Source: Prevotella lacticifex
GTDB lineage: Bacteria > Bacteroidota > Bacteroidia > Bacteroidales > Bacteroidaceae
DNA: 64,000 bases
Direction of reading: 5' to 3'
NCBI RefSeq assembly: GCF_019973375.1
Contig: NZ_BPTV01000003.1
Span: forward strand, 149,459-213,458
Positions 26,270-33,803 of this stretch are shown in pieces. The notes under the pieces were generated by a model that was given only the letters and a program-made list of their open reading frames with translations, made no database searches and had not been told where the DNA came from. How positions within the stretch are numbered: position 1 is the first letter of the stretch; each line of letters starts with the position of its first letter. The translations under genes were made by a program, and so were the position numbers.

Positions 26270-27631
26270 ATGGGATACGCAGTATTACACTTAGAGAAAG
26301 CAAAGGGCGTAGACAGCGGAATGTCGGCACACATCGAGCGCACCATCCAACCGAAGAATGCCAACCCGAAACGGACGCACCTAAACCGAGAACTTATCCA
26401 GTTCCCCGAAGGAGTCCGTAACAGGACGGAAGCCATACAGCACCGCCTCAATACGGCAGGGCTTACACGCAAGATAGGCAAGAACCAGGTACAGGCTATC
26501 CGCATCGTACTGACTGGCACCCATGCCGACATGGAGCAGATAGAGAAGAGCGGCAGACTTGACGAGTGGTGTCAAGATAACGTTGACTGGCTCTGCAAGA
26601 CCTACGGAAAAGGCAATGTTGTGTCGGTAGTGCTTCACATGGACGAGGAAACACCTCATCTTCATGCCACCATCGTCCCCATCGTCATGGGAGAACGTAA
26701 GAAGCAGAAGAAGGAGCAGACCTTCAAAAAGAGATATGGGACGAAAGCCCCTGCACCTCGCTTGTGTGCCGATGAAGTCATGAGTCGAGTCAATCTGATA
26801 CGCTATCAGGACACATACGCTGAACAGATGGCGGCATACGGACTGCAACGAGGCATCAAAGGCTCGGAAGCCCAGCATATTTCCACCCATGACTATTACC
26901 GCAGCCTGATTGCACAGGGTGAGGACTTACAGGCGAACATCACTCAGTTGTTAGCAAAGGCGGACGAGGCACAGCGTACCATAGACGAGGCTAAACAGGC
27001 AAAGAAGGTAATCGACGAAGCAGCCCAAGCCAAACAGGAACTTGCCCATATTAAGGCAGAGGCAAAGAAGGAGGAACTGAAGAACTCTGCCACCAAGACA
27101 GCCACCGCAGCACTCAACGGAATCAATTCTCTTCTTGGTGGTAACAAGGTGAACCGACTGGAAAAAGAAAACAAGGAACTACGAAATGAGGTGGAGGACT
27201 TGAACGGGCAGATAGAGAGGCTACACGCTGATATGCAGAAGATGAAGGACAACCACACAAGGGAAATGAACAGAGCCAACGAGCAGCACCAGCAGGAAGT
27301 CACGAGCCTAAAACGCATTCTTGATAAGGCATACCAGTGGTTTCCGAGTTTCAAGCGGATCCTCAACATGGAGCGTGAGTGTCTGCAATATGGCTTCAGT
27401 GAAGAACAGACGGGCAAACTTCTACACGGTCACACTATCAACTATAGTGGTTGGCTTCACTCCAATGAGTACAGACGGAATGCCCTTGCAAATAATGTTT
27501 CGGCACAAGTGATAAGAGATGAGAAGCGCAATCTGTTCCTGCATATCAATCAGATGTCTATCGCGCAATGGTTCTGGGAGCAGTTTGGGTTATCTGAAAA
27601 AGAGAGGCAAAAGAAGGGAATTAGGCATTAA
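26270..27631 (+). CDS. MobV-family relaxase (Pre/Mob)
   Basis: 453 residues. The relaxase should nick at oriT and lead one strand into a recipient. The N-terminal domain has MGYAVLHLEKAK and the MobV signature HxDExxPHLH in VLHMDEETPHLHATIVPI at about residues 123-137. A long coiled coil (roughly 225-345: QAKKVIDEAAQAKQELAHIK and Glu/Lys-rich heptads) follows, then a helical tail. Length and layout fit MobV proteins of Bacteroides mobilizable elements. The frame is intact. Confidence 0.93.
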   Translation: MGYAVLHLEKAKGVDSGMSAHIERTIQPKNANPKRTHLNRELIQFPEGVRNRTEAIQHRLNTAGLTRKIGKNQVQAIRIVLTGTHADMEQIEKSGRLDEWCQDNVDWLCKTYGKGNVVSVVLHMDEETPHLHATIVPIVMGERKKQKKEQTFKKRYGTKAPAPRLCADEVMSRVNLIRYQDTYAEQMAAYGLQRGIKGSEAQHISTHDYYRSLIAQGEDLQANITQLLAKADEAQRTIDEAKQAKKVIDEAAQAKQELAHIKAEAKKEELKNSATKTATAALNGINSLLGGNKVNRLEKENKELRNEVEDLNGQIERLHADMQKMKDNHTREMNRANEQHQQEVTSLKRILDKAYQWFPSFKRILNMERECLQYGFSEEQTGKLLHGHTINYSGWLHSNEYRRNALANNVSAQVIRDEKRNLFLHINQMSIAQWFWEQFGLSEKERQKKGIRH

Positions 27632-27720
27632 GCCTATCCCTTTTTAGTCAATATTAGCGAAAATGACGCACCAAATAAACGATTTTTCTTTAATCAGACT
27701 CTATTTTCGCAGAAAATTTG

Positions 27721-27728
27721 TATTTTTG
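27721..27728 (+). promoter_or_regulatory. -7 box before structured RNA
   Basis: TATTTTTG, with a T-rich element about 17 bases upstream. Transcription would begin near 27735, at a hairpin (GTGTTTC/GAGACAC, allowing one G-U pair). Confidence 0.5.
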
Positions 27729-27734
27729 CATCGT

Positions 27735-27912
27735 GTTTCGTATGAGACACTACATTTTGATTGCTCATTCCTCTGTCGAACTTCCACACGCAAGGTAAAG
27801 GGCAACAATCAATACACTGATGAAGTGTGCGCTATATGCGCAGACTTCCCCATAAGTGTATTGAGGCTGTGGAAGGCCTGACAGAGGTATGGACGAGGTC
27901 TGCGCTTTCCTC
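27735..27912 (+). ncRNA. Structured RNA of the mobile element, rod with pseudoknot
   Basis: Four stacked helices form one rod: CCTCTGTC/GACAGAGG (27770-27777, 27880-27887), CTTCCACA/TGTGGAAG (27781-27788, 27868-27875), CAATACACT/AGTGTATTG (27810-27818, 27855-27863) and GAAGT..TGCGC/GCGCA..ACTTC (27822-27832, 27838-27848). GTCTGCGC at 27898-27905 is exactly complementary to GCGCAGAC in the terminal helix (27838-27845), giving a pseudoknot or a switch. A promoter precedes it and no open frame fits. No Rfam class can be asserted. Confidence 0.6.
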
Positions 27913-28094
27913 TTAAAAAGAAGTAGGTGCTGGTTTTCGTTTAAAGAAAATAGTATTAACTTCTAAATATTGAGTGTATGAAAAGGAAAATTTTTGGCGC
28001 AGGGGGATTTTTCCGTGGATGTCCCTGCACTCGCCTAACTAAAATATAGTGAAACAGCGTTGCTGATGTCGGGAAACTATGTTACCTTTGCAGC

Positions 28095-28535
28095 ATGGCA
28101 AAGAAACTATCGACATTCGACTACTCAACATTAGTCCGTTACATGCTGCCCGATGGCATCCTTGATTACTTCGAGATCACTAAGATCGACGAAGAAGTTA
28201 CTAACGAGAAGGACGAAACAGGCACCGTCATCCGTATTCTTCACATCTACCTTGACGAGCGCGACCTGCGTGACAAGGTCTGGCATGACCTTCAGCCCAA
28301 CGGTTTCACGGAGCCTCGCTTGTTCAATGACTTCCCACAACGCGAGCATAAAGTTCTGCTGCATGTCCGTCGCCGTCGTTGGTTGGACGGAGACGGTCAC
28401 AACGTCGTCCTTGAAACCCTGCCTCTTGTGGCAGAGGGAACCTGCTACTCTGTAGAGTTTGCGGATTTCTTAAAAAAAATGGTTGGATGCCTTCCCAGTG
28501 ACGGCCCAATGCGTGGGGCGCTTCTTCCGGACTGA
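28095..28535 (+). CDS. ISAon1-type transposase, N-terminal frame
   Basis: 146 residues. The first ~125 resemble the stand-alone N-terminal region of ISAon1-group transposases (MAKKLSTFDYSTLVRYMLPD; HVRRRRWLDGDG). After DFLKK the frame runs 17 more codons to a stop while the catalytic frame begins. At the junction (A8, 28472-28479) a net +1 shift (or loss of one A by slippage in transcription) would give DFLKK-WLDAFPVTAQCVGRFF, a natural continuation. It is therefore probably half of one fused protein. Confidence 0.85.
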   Translation: MAKKLSTFDYSTLVRYMLPDGILDYFEITKIDEEVTNEKDETGTVIRILHIYLDERDLRDKVWHDLQPNGFTEPRLFNDFPQREHKVLLHVRRRRWLDGDGHNVVLETLPLVAEGTCYSVEFADFLKKMVGCLPSDGPMRGALLPD

Positions 28536-29565
28536 CGGGAAGTACCTCGGGCGTGCCTACAAGGAGCATCTGAGTGGCTTTACGGACTGGGACCAGAAGG
28601 AGCATGCCGGTGAGTGGGTGCTTCAAGAGAAGAACATGGGCGAGCGACTGTGCATAGACGAGACGATGCTTCACCATGACCTGATCACGTTCCTCTCCAA
28701 CAGGGACGGACACTGCAAGAAGGGAACACTCATAGCTGCAGTCAAGGGCACGACCGTTGCTGACGTGACGAAGCATTTTGACGAGATACAAGAAGAGAGC
28801 CGAAATAAAGTCAAGGAGGTGTCGATGGACTTCTCCGACAGCATGATGGGCATTGTCAAGAAGTCCTTCCCACAGGCAGAGATAGTTATAGACCATTTCC
28901 ATGTCATCCAGCTTTATACGACCAGGGGACTTGATGCGATGCGCATGAAGCTCAAGCGCACCAACACGACCGAGGTCAAGAGAGAGGAGCGGGAGTTCAG
29001 AAAGCAGCAAGAGAAGCGGGCCAAGGCAAGGGACAGGTACGCCGAGACCCATGAGGTCAAGAAGAGCAAGAACGGCAAACGCCTCGGCAGGCCGCGCAAG
29101 CGGAAGAATGAAAAGTTTGAGCCGAAGAAACTCAGCAATGGAGAGACCAAAGCCGACTTGCTGACGCACGTAAGATACCCGCTGACGAAAAACCACAATG
29201 ACTGGACTGACTTCCAGAAGGAGGAAATGCGCCTGCTCTTTGAGATTGAGCCAAAGATGAAGGCTGCATACGGTCTGCTCTGCGCCCTGCGCAACATCTT
29301 CAGCAAGAAAAAGGACAGGAAGAGTGCAAAGAAAGCGCTCCATAAGTGGTACAAGAATGTCGGAAGAACCCGCATTCGGGAAATCATATCAGTACGTGAC
29401 ACCATCAAGGCCAAAGAGGAGTATGTGCTAAACTTCTTCAACAACAGGTCAACGAATGCGCCAGCCGAGTCGCTCAACTCAAAGATTAAGGGACTGCGTG
29501 CTCAGGTGCATGGGGTCAGTGACCTTCCCTTCTTCATGTTCCGCTGTTTCACGATATTTGGTTAG
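28483..29565 (+). CDS. ISL3/ISAon1 transposase catalytic frame
   Basis: 360 residues. DDE features are RLCIDETMLHHDLITF (first Asp), VSMDFSDSMMGIV (second), VIDHFHVIQLY (the HFH motif of ISL3) and STNAPAESLNSKIKGLRA (Glu). A basic insertion (KSKNGKRLGRPRKRKNEK) lies in the middle. There is no good independent start, because the match to family N-termini begins upstream in the overlapping frame. Recoding on A8 is the likely entry. Confidence 0.9.
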   Translation: MDAFPVTAQCVGRFFRTDGKYLGRAYKEHLSGFTDWDQKEHAGEWVLQEKNMGERLCIDETMLHHDLITFLSNRDGHCKKGTLIAAVKGTTVADVTKHFDEIQEESRNKVKEVSMDFSDSMMGIVKKSFPQAEIVIDHFHVIQLYTTRGLDAMRMKLKRTNTTEVKREEREFRKQQEKRAKARDRYAETHEVKKSKNGKRLGRPRKRKNEKFEPKKLSNGETKADLLTHVRYPLTKNHNDWTDFQKEEMRLLFEIEPKMKAAYGLLCALRNIFSKKKDRKSAKKALHKWYKNVGRTRIREIISVRDTIKAKEEYVLNFFNNRSTNAPAESLNSKIKGLRAQVHGVSDLPFFMFRCFTIFG

Positions 29566-30216
29566 GCGAGTGCAGGGGGCATCCACGGAAAAATCCCCCT
29601 GCGCCAAATTTTTATTGCTTTGGCTCTTTTGAGCATGACAACTTCTTTGGTATCTTGCTATACTTACGAAACTGTTACAAAGTACAGGTACGAATCTGCA
29701 CAGGATGATTATAATAGGAGGTATAGAGGATATACAAGGTCTCAAATAATAAACGAATTAGGAGCTCCAGACAGAGTTGTCCCTATAGATGGTTCTTCTG
29801 TCATATTGATTTATGAGAAATACACTTCTAGCATCAGTCGTCCAATAGACCCTTTAGGGTTAGGAATTGGAAGTTATACTGAAACAAGGAACAGAATATT
29901 TGAGGAATACTATATTGACAGCAGTTCTAAATGCTATAATGTAAGAACGAACAAAATCAAAGAGATTCCATATCAAGAGACTATAAAGAAGAGCGTTTTT
30001 GATTAATAAATAACGGAGCAATGAAAAAGATTCTATTTACATAGGCTGTCAAAAATTTAGTCAGTTTTTATACTCATAATTGCTTTTGATTTACAAGGAT
30101 TTATTCTTAACTTATATAAACATATTCCATAGTATATATTAACTTTAATAATTTGCATAAGTCATTGAATATTAGTACCTTTACATAGAAAATATAACAA
30201 TGTAAAGTAAAATATT

Positions 30217-30501
30217 ATGACAAAAGAAAGTGCAAAAATAAAGAGACTGGAAGCATTACTCGCTAAGAAGAACGAGAAGGAAAAGGCAGCATCGGCTAAG
30301 ATTAAAAAATTAGAAGCTTCAATTATGGCTAAAGACAAGAGTAGTAAAAAATGGAAAGACAAGTACAAGGAGTTGAAGAAGGAGAGCAAGGCCAAGGATA
30401 CAGAGCTCAAAAAAAAACGTCGTTTGAGTCTGAACACGACGGAGGAATTGTTCGACTTGCTTTCACGCCAGTTAAAGGACACTCATTCTGGGCGGAAGTG
30501 A
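30217..30501 (+). CDS. IS-A9 upstream frame, coiled coil
   Basis: 94 residues, two-thirds of them a Lys/Glu/Ala coiled coil (MTKESAKIKRLEALLAKKNE). It overlaps the transposase frame. At 30409-30417 the frame reads AAA AAA AAA, which contains the -1 slip heptamer A-AAA-AAA, and slipping there continues the protein into the transposase (SFESEHDGGIVRLAF). The upstream frame alone would end after 26 more codons. A fused coiled-coil transposase of about 505 residues is the expected product. Confidence 0.8.
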   Translation: MTKESAKIKRLEALLAKKNEKEKAASAKIKKLEASIMAKDKSSKKWKDKYKELKKESKAKDTELKKKRRLSLNTTEELFDLLSRQLKDTHSGRK

Positions 30502-31733
30502 TAGCTTTGGCCGTGTGCATGTACATCCGCATGGGATGCGGATTTCGTTCAATCGTCAACGGATTGGAGTTATTCAATGACTTTCTCGGCGGTGCCCTCG
30601 GTGTAATACCATCACACCAGACAATTGAGAATTGGCTGCTCAAGGCTGGTATCGTAGAGTATCTTGACTCATGTAATAAGTTCAGAGGGACGGAATACTC
30701 TATCATTATAGACGAGAGTATCACCGTCGGAAGTCAGAAGTTGCTGGTTATTCTCGCAGCTCCAGCACAGCACGAGGGCAAGACATTGAAGCATGGGGAT
30801 GTCGAGGTGCTGGCAATGGCTGTATCGTCATCATGGAAAGCCGGAGACGTAGAAAGGGAGATAATAAAACTGAAGGACAAAATCGGAAAGACTCCAAAAT
30901 ATATTGTCAGCGACAACGGGCATAATCTCAGGAAGGGAGCAGAGTTAGCTGATGTCCCGCGCCATCGAGACATCAGTCACACGATTGGTCTTATTCTTGA
31001 GGACGAATACAAGGAAAGAACTGATTTCAAGGAATTTATGGATATAATGAACAAGAAGAGATTGTCATATCAGCTTACCGCTAACGCATATCTGCTCCCG
31101 CCAAAGTTACGGACCATATCGAGGTTCATGAATATGTCAAAGTGGGTGGAATGGGCTTGGGCCATACTCCAAGTCTATGACGATCTTGGCGAAAGCCAGA
31201 AGGCTGCCTATACGTTTGTGCTTGACTATAAGGAGCTAGTTACAGAGCTCTACCATGTAATGGAAACAGTTGACGTTGTATTCACGAAAGTAAAGAAAGA
31301 AGGTCTTTCGCATACCTCTGCAAAGTACTGCAAGGATTACATCTGGATCAATCTGTTGCGGAAGGACGAAATAGCAGAAGGATGCAAAAGAGTCGGTCGT
31401 GCCATAAGGCGTTACATAAATGAAGAGTGCGCCCTTCTTAAATCAAAGGACGAATGCCACAACATCACGTCGGATATCATAGAATCAACTTTCGGCGTTT
31501 ATAAAAGCATACAGCCGAAAAACAAACACTGTGGGATAACGCCCATAGTTCTGGCCTTGCCTCTGTACGGAAAAGTTACGGACAGCAAAAAGAGAAGAAA
31601 GATTGACTTCAAGGAGAAAATGGAATGCGTGAGAATGGCTGATATAAAGGATTGGAAAGAAATGACTCTGCTTGACAATTGGCAAGTAAGGAGAATGTTG
31701 GACCTCAAAAGTAAGAAACGAAAAACGGCTTAA
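30351..31733 (+). CDS. IS-A9 DDE transposase
   Basis: 460 codons open. The first ~20 overlap the coiled-coil frame and are probably not translated independently. An RNase H-like fold is suggested by EYSIIIDESITVGSQKLLVILA (Asp 1), KTPKYIVSDNGHNLRKG (Asp 2, followed by PRHRDISHTIG) and, after a long helical insertion, NITSDIIESTFGVYKSI (Glu). I cannot place it in a named IS family. This copy has Thr where copies 1 and 3 have Lys, just before the first Asp strand (FRGTEYS). The C-terminus is Lys-rich and the stop lies within the right terminal repeat. Confidence 0.88.
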   Translation: MERQVQGVEEGEQGQGYRAQKKTSFESEHDGGIVRLAFTPVKGHSFWAEVIALAVCMYIRMGCGFRSIVNGLELFNDFLGGALGVIPSHQTIENWLLKAGIVEYLDSCNKFRGTEYSIIIDESITVGSQKLLVILAAPAQHEGKTLKHGDVEVLAMAVSSSWKAGDVEREIIKLKDKIGKTPKYIVSDNGHNLRKGAELADVPRHRDISHTIGLILEDEYKERTDFKEFMDIMNKKRLSYQLTANAYLLPPKLRTISRFMNMSKWVEWAWAILQVYDDLGESQKAAYTFVLDYKELVTELYHVMETVDVVFTKVKKEGLSHTSAKYCKDYIWINLLRKDEIAEGCKRVGRAIRRYINEECALLKSKDECHNITSDIIESTFGVYKSIQPKNKHCGITPIVLALPLYGKVTDSKKRRKIDFKEKMECVRMADIKDWKEMTLLDNWQVRRMLDLKSKKRKTA

Positions 31734-32259
31734 ATTTTTGACAGCCTACTATTTACACTTCTCGTTTCCTTACTGTCTGTTGGAACCTACTCGCAGTCAG
31801 TGGCCGATCTCGAACGTGACCCAAGTTTCAAGGGAATAACTATTGGTGCGCCCATCAGCAAGTATAGCGACATCTTGTCATTCAGCCATACTTCTAAAGG
31901 CAAGAACGTATATCGCGTAAGAGAAAGTCGGTATCTTTCCATTTTTAACAACAGAATGGATGATATGATTGTTGTTGAGAGCAATGGTAAAGTCTATGCC
32001 ATCCAGCTGACTAAGACATATCCAGCTGACGCAAGTGGTGCATGTGTGTTTAATGCCAATGAATTGCTATCATGGTATTCAAGTCTGAGGGCGAAGTATG
32101 GAAACAACAGTTTCAGCTTGGATGATATGTCAGGAACCCCGTCGGTGTGCGGTATGAGATGGAAAGCTAATTCAGTAGTATTGGATATAGTCTATTTGTT
32201 CTACGGAACATTTGGAGATGAAAAGCCCAAGCTCCAATACTATCTATATCAAAGAGAAG

Positions 32260-33393
32260 ATGATTACTAAAAGATTCTCACTTACTCTACTTGTTGCGTT
32301 AATATGTACATTCTGTTTCGGGCAAAAGGTAATTTTGCTTACGAAACAGAATGGCGTTTATACAATTCCATGCTCAATCAATGGTGTCAAGCGTTCTCTT
32401 GTCTTCGATACAGGAGCCTCAACGGTTACAATATCTATGCAACTGGCAGAACTGCTCTATCGCCAAGGAAAGTTATCCGATTCAGATATAAAAGGATACG
32501 GTAGGAGCCAAACAGCAAGCGGCCATATTGTCGACAACATGGCTATCGTTCTAAAGGACATTGAGATTTCTGGGTTACACCTAAAGAACGTTGATGCAGT
32601 AGTTATCGAGGGGCAGAATGTACCACTACTGTTAGGCTTATCAGCCATACAGAAACTTGGCAAAGTTACTTTGCAAGGAAACAGACTGATAATAGATAGT
32701 TCCATATTACCCAATTCCCAGTTGGCAGGAATCAGAAGCCAAATAGAATCCCATATTGAAAACGGGGAATATAACGCTGCCATAGCTTCATTGAAAAGAA
32801 TCGAAAGCCAGGATGCTATGGAAGAAAGGGATGTGTTCAATTTGGCACTGTGCTATTGCTATTCAAAGGAATACAACAAAGCCCTCATGTATTGTCAGCA
32901 GTGGATGGGAACTTACAAGGAAACTACCCCCTCACATGAGCCAGACGTTTGCTATTTTATGGGAATATCCTATATGGGGCTTAAAAGTCATTATGATGCA
33001 GACACATGGTTTGCGAAAGCAATTCGTTTGATAAGCATTGACGCTGTGGAGCGAACAAGTCGAGAAGATGCTAACACATTGTCTTACTATTACAATCAGA
33101 AAGCAGTCAATTATTTAGAAGGTAATGCATACGAGAATAGCGTAGAAGCATTTGATATAGCAACCCAATATCGTATGAGGTATTTAGGAGTAAACGCCGA
33201 AGACCTTTGTGCAGGGAGAATAAAAGATGAACGCATTGGGATATGGCTGTATTCTATAAGCAAGATGCAGGCTGTGTATTTTCATAATGACGCAAAATCT
33301 GAACGGTATGCTATTCTTGCTGCTTTATGCGGAAACCAAGAGGCTATCGCATTCTGCGAGCATTTCAAACTTGATTACAGTCCGAGACTATAG
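32260..33393 (+). CDS. Exported retropepsin-like protease with TPR repeats
   Basis: 377 residues. The signal peptide MITKRFSLTLLVALICTFCF is followed by a single-lobe aspartyl protease of clan AA: the catalytic VFDTGASTVTIS near residue 50 and LLLGLSAIQKLGKV as the second conserved segment. One DTG per chain means it should act as a dimer. From ~155 to the end are TPR-like helical repeats (VFNLALCYCYSKEYNKALMY; VCYFMGISYMGLKSHYDADT). Its ATG overlaps the stop of the preceding exported protein. Substrate unknown. It is the only intact member of the three-gene cargo operon. Confidence 0.85.
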   Translation: MITKRFSLTLLVALICTFCFGQKVILLTKQNGVYTIPCSINGVKRSLVFDTGASTVTISMQLAELLYRQGKLSDSDIKGYGRSQTASGHIVDNMAIVLKDIEISGLHLKNVDAVVIEGQNVPLLLGLSAIQKLGKVTLQGNRLIIDSSILPNSQLAGIRSQIESHIENGEYNAAIASLKRIESQDAMEERDVFNLALCYCYSKEYNKALMYCQQWMGTYKETTPSHEPDVCYFMGISYMGLKSHYDADTWFAKAIRLISIDAVERTSREDANTLSYYYNQKAVNYLEGNAYENSVEAFDIATQYRMRYLGVNAEDLCAGRIKDERIGIWLYSISKMQAVYFHNDAKSERYAILAALCGNQEAIAFCEHFKLDYSPRL

Positions 33394-33405
33394 CGCAAAT
33401 AAAAT

Positions 33406-33517
<112 letters not shown>

Positions 33518-33520
33518 AAG

Positions 33521-33763
33521 ATGATGGCTACTCAATATAAGAGTGGTTTAGACTATAAATTTAAATCAAAACATCTTATGAAGAAGTTTATTAAAGCTTT
33601 GGAGTAGGCCATTGAGTTCGGGATGTCAATGGTTGCTGTATATATGGCATACGTAGCAGTAATATCTGCTACAAATCCTGGGCTCTTTGGTCTGTTTTGC
33701 CTTGTTTTCGCTATATACGAAGCAGGCAAGTAGATTAAAAAGCTGGATAACTTGTTATCCTGA
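33521..33763 (+). pseudogene. Tiny membrane-protein frame with two in-frame TAGs
   Basis: From ATG 33521 (or 33578, MKKFIKALE) the frame reads through TAG at 33605 and TAG at 33731 and ends at TGA 33761. Between the TAGs is a coherent hydrophobic segment (FGMSMVAVYMAYVAVISATN), and after the second TAG comes a charged amphipathic tail (IKKLDNLLS). If TAG is Gln, the product reads ALE-Q-AIEF and EAGK-Q-IKKLD, both natural. It is either an ordinary pseudogene with two CAG-to-TAG changes or a TAG-recoded gene of phage ancestry. No homologue is recognised. Confidence 0.45.
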
Positions 33764-33803
33764 ACAATGCCCGAAAGGGAGGGTGGGTTGGTGGGGATTT
33801 TAT

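Larger units (their letters stand above)
27996..29606 (+). mobile_element. ISL3-family (ISAon1-like) element, complete
   Basis: Perfect 26-bp terminal inverted repeats (27996-28021 and 29581-29606, outer bases GGCGCAGGGGG), with an imperfect inner extension to about 45 bases. The target duplication is AAATTTTT (27988-27995 and 29607-29614). Total 1611 bp with two overlapping frames. Confidence 0.95.
27978..30006 (+). pseudogene. Lipoprotein gene split by ISL3-type element
   Basis: Removing the IS (27996-29606) and one 8-bp duplication restores MKRKIFIALALLSMTTSLVS-C, a lipoprotein signal with the lipobox Cys, followed by about 125 residues (YETVTKYRYESAQDDYNRRY; IINELGAPDRVV). The RSQIINELGAPDRVV pattern recalls SmpA/BamE-like outer-membrane lipoproteins, but that is a guess. 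The break is after codon 6. A TTG at 29620 still leaves a shortened signal sequence with the Cys, so residual expression from the IS side is conceivable. Confidence 0.8.
30042..31748 (+). mobile_element. IS-A9 copy 2, complete
   Basis: Perfect 18-bp terminal inverted repeats (30042-30059 and 31731-31748, TAGGCTGTCAAAAATTTA). The 1707-bp element is flanked by the 9-bp target duplication CTATTTACA (30033-30041 and 31749-31757). This copy defines the true ends of the family. Confidence 0.95.
30021..32270 (+). pseudogene. Exported protein gene split by IS-A9
   Basis: Removing the IS (30042-31748) and one copy of the 9-bp duplication restores MKKILFT-LLVSLLSVGTYSQ, a signal peptide, and about 160 further residues (SVADLERDPSFKGITIGAPI; FYGTFGDEKPKLQYYLYQRE). 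I do not recognise the family. The break is after codon 7. It starts 15 bases after the lipoprotein stop, and its end overlaps the start of the retropepsin-like gene (GATGATTACTAA), so the three formed one operon. No start remains downstream that would keep the signal peptide. Confidence 0.85.

Noticed and set aside
25990..26532. Minus-strand 180-codon frame before the relaxase
   Set aside because: It overlaps the oriT-like hairpins and the conserved start of the MobV gene.
27735..27912. Retron msr-msd RNA
   Set aside because: No reverse transcriptase gene is found anywhere in the window, although the IS insertion downstream does not remove the possibility of a distant one.
28324..29477. Minus-strand frames opposite the ISL3-type transposase
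   Set aside because: Artefacts of the Lys/Arg-rich transposase coding strand.
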